A stretch of 64,000 nt of DNA, from assembly GCA_916048095.2 (NCBI GenBank), contig OU696580.1, forward strand, positions 124,001 to 188,000, given 5' to 3'. Position numbers and translations under genes: made by a program. The notes beneath the pieces are model-generated. The model ran no database searches and was not told where the DNA came from. It saw only the letters and a list, made by a program, of their open reading frames with translations. Origin of the DNA: Sacculina carcini (lineage: Eukaryota; Arthropoda; Thecostraca; Sacculinidae). Below are positions 60,698-64,000 of this stretch, in pieces; position 1 is the stretch's first letter, and each line of letters starts with the position of its first letter.

Positions 60698-61445
60698 TTA
60701 CCGAAGTGTGCCCTAAGTGTTACCTAAGTGTTACCTAAGTGTTACCTAAGTGTTACCTAAGTGTTACCTAAGTGTTACCTAAGTGTTACCTAAGTGTTAC
60801 CTAAGTGTGCCCTAAGTGTTACCTAAGTGTTACCCAAGTGTTACCTAAGTGTTACCTAAGTGTTACCTAAGTGTGCCCTAAGTGTGCCCTAAGTGTTACC
60901 TAAGTTTTACCTAAGTGTTACCTAAGTGTTACCTAAGTGTTACCTAAGTGTGCCCTAAGTGTTACCTAAGTGTTACCTAAGTGTGCCCAAAGTGTTACCT
61001 AAGTGTGCCCTAAGTGTTACCTAAGTGTGCCCTAAGTGTTACCTAAGTGTGCCCTAAGTGTGCCCTAAGTGTTACCTAAGTGTGCCCTAAGTGTTACCTA
61101 AGTGTTACCTAAATGTGACCTAAGTGTTACCTAAGTGTGCCCTAAGTGTGCCCTAAGTGTTACCTAAGTGTGCCCTAAGTGTTACCTAAGTGTGCCGTAA
61201 GTTTTACCTAAGTGTGCCCTAAGTGTTACCTAAGTGTTACCTAAGTGTGCCCAAAGTGTTACCTAAGTGTGCCCTAAGTGTTACCTAAGTGTGCCCTAAG
61301 TGTTACCTAAGTGTGCCCTAAGTGTGCCCTAAGTGTTACCTAAGTGTGCCCTAAGTGTTACCTAAGTGTGCCCTAAGTGTTACCTAAGTGTACCCTAAGT
61401 GTTACCTAAGTGTTACCTAAGTGTTACCTAAGTGTTACCCAAGTG
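60698..61445. repeat. 748-bp HOR copy
   Basis: This copy has 68 units from v1 to v1 with v2, v7, the v8-v9 pair, v4, two v5 and v3 in the reference order. Confidence 0.9.
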
Positions 61446-62072
61446 TTACCGAAGTGTGCCCTAAGTGTTACCTAAGTGTTACCTAAGTGTTACCTAAGTG
61501 TTACCTAAGTGTTACCTAAGTGTTACCTAAGTGTTACCTAAGTGTTACCTAAGTGTGCCCTAAGTGTTACCTAAGTGTTACCCAAGTGTTACCTAAGTGT
61601 TACCTAAGTGTTACCTAAGTGTGCCCTAAGTGTGCCCTAAGTGTTACCTAAGTTTTACCTAAGTGTTACCTAAGTGTTACCTAAGTGTTACCTAAGTGTG
61701 CCCTAAGTGTTACCTAAGTGTTACCTAAGTGTGCCCAAAGTGTTACCTAAGTGTGCCCTAAGTGTTACCTAAGTGTGCCCTAAGTGTTACCTAAGTGTGC
61801 CCTAAGTGTGCCCTAAGTGTTACCTAAGTGTGCCCTAAGTGTTACCTAAGTGTTACCTAAGTGTGCCCTAAGTGTTACCTAAGTGTTACCTAAGTGTGCC
61901 CAAAGTGTTACCTAAGTGTGCCCTAAGTGTTAACTAAGTGTGCCCTAAGTGTTACCTAAGTGTGCCCTAAGTGTGCCCTAAGTGTTACCTAAGTGTGCCC
62001 TAAGTGTTACCTAAGTGTTACCTAAGTGTGCCCTAAGTGTTACCTAAGTGTTACCTAAGTGTTACCCAAGTG

Positions 62073-62820
62073 TTACCGAAGTGTGCCCTAAGTGTTACCT
62101 AAGTGTTACCTAAGTGTTACCTAAGTGTTACCTAAGTGTTACCTAAGTGTTACCTAAGTGTTACCTAAGTGTTACCTAAGTGTGCCCTAAGTGTTACCTA
62201 AGTGTTACCCAAGTGTTACCTAAGTGTTACCTAAGTGTTACCTAAGTGTGCCCTAAGTGTGCCCTAAGTGTTACCTAAGTTTTACCTAAGTGTTACCTAA
62301 GTGTTACCTAAGTGTTACCTAAGTGTGCCCTAAGTGTTACCTAAGTGTTACCTAAGTGTGCCCAAAGTGTTACCTAAGTGTGCCCTAAGTGTTACCTAAG
62401 TGTGCCCTAAGTGTTACCTAAGTGTGCCCTAAGTGTGCCCTAAGTGTTACCTAAGTGTGCCCTAAGTGTTACCTAAGTGTTACCTAAATGTGACCTAAGT
62501 GTTACCTAAGTGTGCCCTAAGTGTGCCCTAAGTGTTACCTAAGTGTGCCCTAAGTGTTACCTAAGTGTGCCGTAAGTTTTACCTAAGTGTGCCCTAAGTG
62601 TTACCTAAGTGTTACCTAAGTGTGCCCAAAGTGTTACCTAAGTGTGCCCTAAGTGTTACCTAAGTGTGCCCTAAGTGTTACCTAAGTGTGCCCTAAGTGT
62701 GCCCTAAGTGTTACCTAAGTGTGCCCTAAGTGTTACCTAAGTGTGCCCTAAGTGTTACCTAAGTGTACCCTAAGTGTTACCTAAGTGTTACCTAAGTGTT
62801 ACCTAAGTGTTACCCAAGTG
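62073..62820. repeat. 748-bp HOR copy
   Basis: This copy has 68 units in the reference order. The v2-v1 pair that opens it is preceded by X and W x2 with no v3, so its left edge lies at a recombination joint. The joint shortens the preceding interval (61,446-62,073) to 57 units. Confidence 0.88.
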
Positions 62821-63601
62821 TTACCGAAGTGTGCCCTAAGTGTTACCTAAGTGTTACCTAAGTGTTACCTAAGTGTTACCTAAGTGTTACCTAAGTGTTA
62901 CCTAAGTGTTACCTAAGTGTTACCTAAGTGTGCCCTAAGTGTTACCTAAGTGTTACCCAAGTGTTACCTAAGTGTTACCTAAGTGTTACCTAAGTGTGCC
63001 CTAAGTGTGCCCTAAGTGTTACCTAAGTTTTACCTAAGTGTTACCTAAGTGTTACCTAAGTGTTACCTAAGTGTGCCCTAAGTGTTACCTAAGTGTTACC
63101 TAAGTGTGCCCAAAGTGTTACCTAAGTGTGCCCTAAGTGTTACCTAAGTGTGCCCTAAGTGTTACCTAAGTGTGCCCTAAGTGTGCCCTAAGTGTTACCT
63201 AAGTGTGCCCTAAGTGTTACCTAAGTGTTACCTAAGTGTGCCCTAAGTGTTACCTAAGTGTTACCTAAGTGTGCCCAAAGTGTTACCTAAGTGTGCCCTA
63301 AGTGTTAACTAAGTGTGCCCTAAGTGTTACCTAAGTGTGCCCTAAGTGTGCCCTAAGTGTTACCTAAGTGTGCCCTAAGTGTTACCTAAGTGTTACCTAA
63401 GTGTGCCCTAAGTGTTACCTAAGTGTGCCCTAAGTGTTACCTAAATGTGACCTAAGTGTTACCTAAGTGTGCCCTAAGTGTGCCCTAAGTGTTACCTAAG
63501 TGTGCCCTAAGTGTTACCTAAGTGTGCCGTAAGTTTTACCTAAGTGTGCCCTAAGTGTTACCTAAGTGTTACCTAAGTGTGCCCAAAGTGTTACCTAAGT
63601 G

Positions 63602-63612
63602 TGTCCTAAGTG
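63602..63612. repeat. Singleton variant unit tgtcctaagtg
   Basis: This X unit has C to T at position 3. I noticed no other copy in the window. It is the expected signature of a recent mutation not yet spread by duplication, or of a consensus error. Confidence 0.7.
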
Positions 63613-64000
63613 TTACCTAAGTGTGCCCTAAGTGTTACCTAAGTGTGCCCTAAGTGTGCCCTAAGTGTTACCTAAGTGTGCCCTAAGTGTTACCTAAGTG
63701 TGCCCTAAGTGTTACCTAAGTGTACCCTAAGTGTTACCTAAGTGTTACCTAAGTGTTACCTAAGTGTTACCCAAGTGTTACCGAAGTGTGCCCTAAGTGT
63801 TACCTAAGTGTTACCTAAGTGTTACCTAAGTGTTACCTAAGTGTTACCTAAGTGTTACCTAAGTGTTACCTAAGTGTTACCTAAGTGTGCCCTAAGTGTT
63901 ACCTAAGTGTTACCCAAGTGTTACCTAAGTGTTACCTAAGTGTTACCTAAGTGTGCCCTAAGTGTGCCCTAAGTGTTACCTAAGTTTTACCTAAGTGTTA

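Larger units (their letters stand above)
1..64000. repeat. 11-bp satellite array filling the whole window
   Basis: The window is made only of 11-bp units in one orientation. The two main units are W (ttacctaagtg) and X (tgccctaagtg), which differ at positions 2 and 3. In the reference HOR at 43,560 they make up 38 and 20 of 68 units; the other ten are single- or double-substitution variants. The first 10 bases are a W unit lacking its first base, and the last three bases start another unit. All unit starts I checked are multiples of 11 across the window, so no indel of other than whole units was found. There is no unique DNA, transposon, inversion or coding sequence. Large HOR-bearing arrays like this are known from eukaryotic heterochromatin and centromeres; the chromosomal location here cannot be told from sequence. 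Both flanks lie outside the window. Confidence 0.99.
33154..64000. repeat. Right array domain, about 748-bp HOR type
   Basis: The same 11-bp units are organised here into HORs of 67-70 units (737-770 bp) and 73 units (803 bp), mixed with composite spacings of 105, 110, 114, 124 and 139 units. v6 appears only three times (39622, 42361, 54175), and these three are related by the 2,739-bp and 11,814-bp duplications, so they probably descend from one insertion. v10 is absent: at its expected place after v2 the unit is plain W. v11 is more frequent here (34980, 43296, 45045, 49610, 55110, 57013, 60225, 61930, 63305) than on the left (3498, 6699, 11132). Confidence 0.75.

Noticed and set aside
1-64000. 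Protein-coding ORFs on either strand
   Set aside because: W and X carry TAA on the plus strand and TAG (W also TAA) on the minus strand, and the 11-bp step rotates them through all frames every 33 bp. The plus-strand ATG in v8 is followed at once by TGA. The minus-strand ATG from v6 opens only about seven codons. Nothing coding can be supported.
1-64000. CRISPR array
   Set aside because: There are no unique spacers between repeats; the units are contiguous 11-mers.
1-64000. Canonical telomere
   Set aside because: TTAGG/TTAGGG occurs once per 11-bp unit, but the units alternate irregularly between two forms and form HORs with shared private variants. Direct telomerase synthesis does not give this, and no chromosome end is visible.
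1-64000. G-quadruplex tracts on the minus strand
   Set aside because: Only X-type units have GGG, one per 11 bp and usually separated by W units with only GG. Spacing is mostly 22 bp or more, so closely spaced four-run motifs are lacking.
1-64000. Transposon, insertion sequence or other foreign insertion in the array
   Set aside because: The 11-bp units run without interruption from the first to the last base.
1-64000. Inverted segments within the array
   Set aside because: All diagnostic units read in the same orientation; no stretch of cttaggtaa-type plus-strand sequence was seen.
1-64000. CENP-B-box-like motif marking a centromere
   Set aside because: The TTCG and CGGG cores of the CENP-B box are absent from every unit type and joint seen.
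1-64000. Species assignment from the repeat unit
   Set aside because: I do not recognise this 11-bp satellite, and TTAGG-like content is not diagnostic. A database search with W and X would be decisive but cannot be run here.

Overview
The whole 64,000-base window is one uninterrupted satellite DNA array. It is built from an 11-bp unit repeated head to tail in a single orientation: about 5,817 complete units, with 10 bases of a unit at the left edge and 3 at the right edge. I see no gene, RNA gene, transposon, CRISPR array or unique sequence, and neither edge of the array is inside the window. Unit labels used throughout: W = ttacctaagtg and X = tgccctaagtg are the two main units. The diagnostic variants are v1 ttaccgaagtg, v2 ttacccaagtg, v3 taccctaagtg, v4 tgccgtaagtt, v5 tgcccaaagtg, v6 tgccataggtg, v7 ttacctaagtt, v8 ttacctaaatg (normally followed by v9 tgacctaagtg), v10 ttgcctaagtg, v11 ttaactaagtg and v12 tgccccaagtg.

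Register is exact. Every variant unit I located, from position 11 to 63,778, starts at a multiple of 11. The array therefore varies only by substitution and by gain or loss of whole units. Because 11 is not a multiple of 3 and the main units carry TAA (plus strand) and TAG or TAA (minus strand), all six frames are closed every few tens of bases.

The units are arranged in higher-order repeats (HORs). In the right part (about 33-64 kb) the basic HOR is about 68 units (748 bp, reference copy 43,560-44,307), with 67- and 73-unit versions. In the left part (1 to about 33 kb) the recurrent HOR is 136 units (1,496 bp = 2 x 748), made of an 80-unit and a 56-unit half; v6 and v10 are concentrated there. 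On top of this lie four kilobase-scale tandem duplications whose two copies abut: 4,433 bp (6,039-14,904), 7,260 bp (18,612-33,153), 2,739 bp (37,477 to about 42,954) and 4,565 bp (43,725-52,854). There are also spaced duplications at 3,201, 10,065 and 11,814 bp. Private variants shared at exactly these distances confirm them.

Such an array points to a eukaryotic chromosome (pericentromeric, centromeric, subtelomeric or other heterochromatin) rather than a bacterium or virus; this is inference. The minus strand reads TTAGGTAACAC (W) and TTAGGGCACAC (X), so it contains TTAGG or TTAGGG in nearly every unit. This resembles telomere motifs but is not a canonical telomere. I cannot name the species. 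There is no multi-gene system here; what is notable is the nested, register-locked repeat architecture and the record it keeps of unequal exchange.
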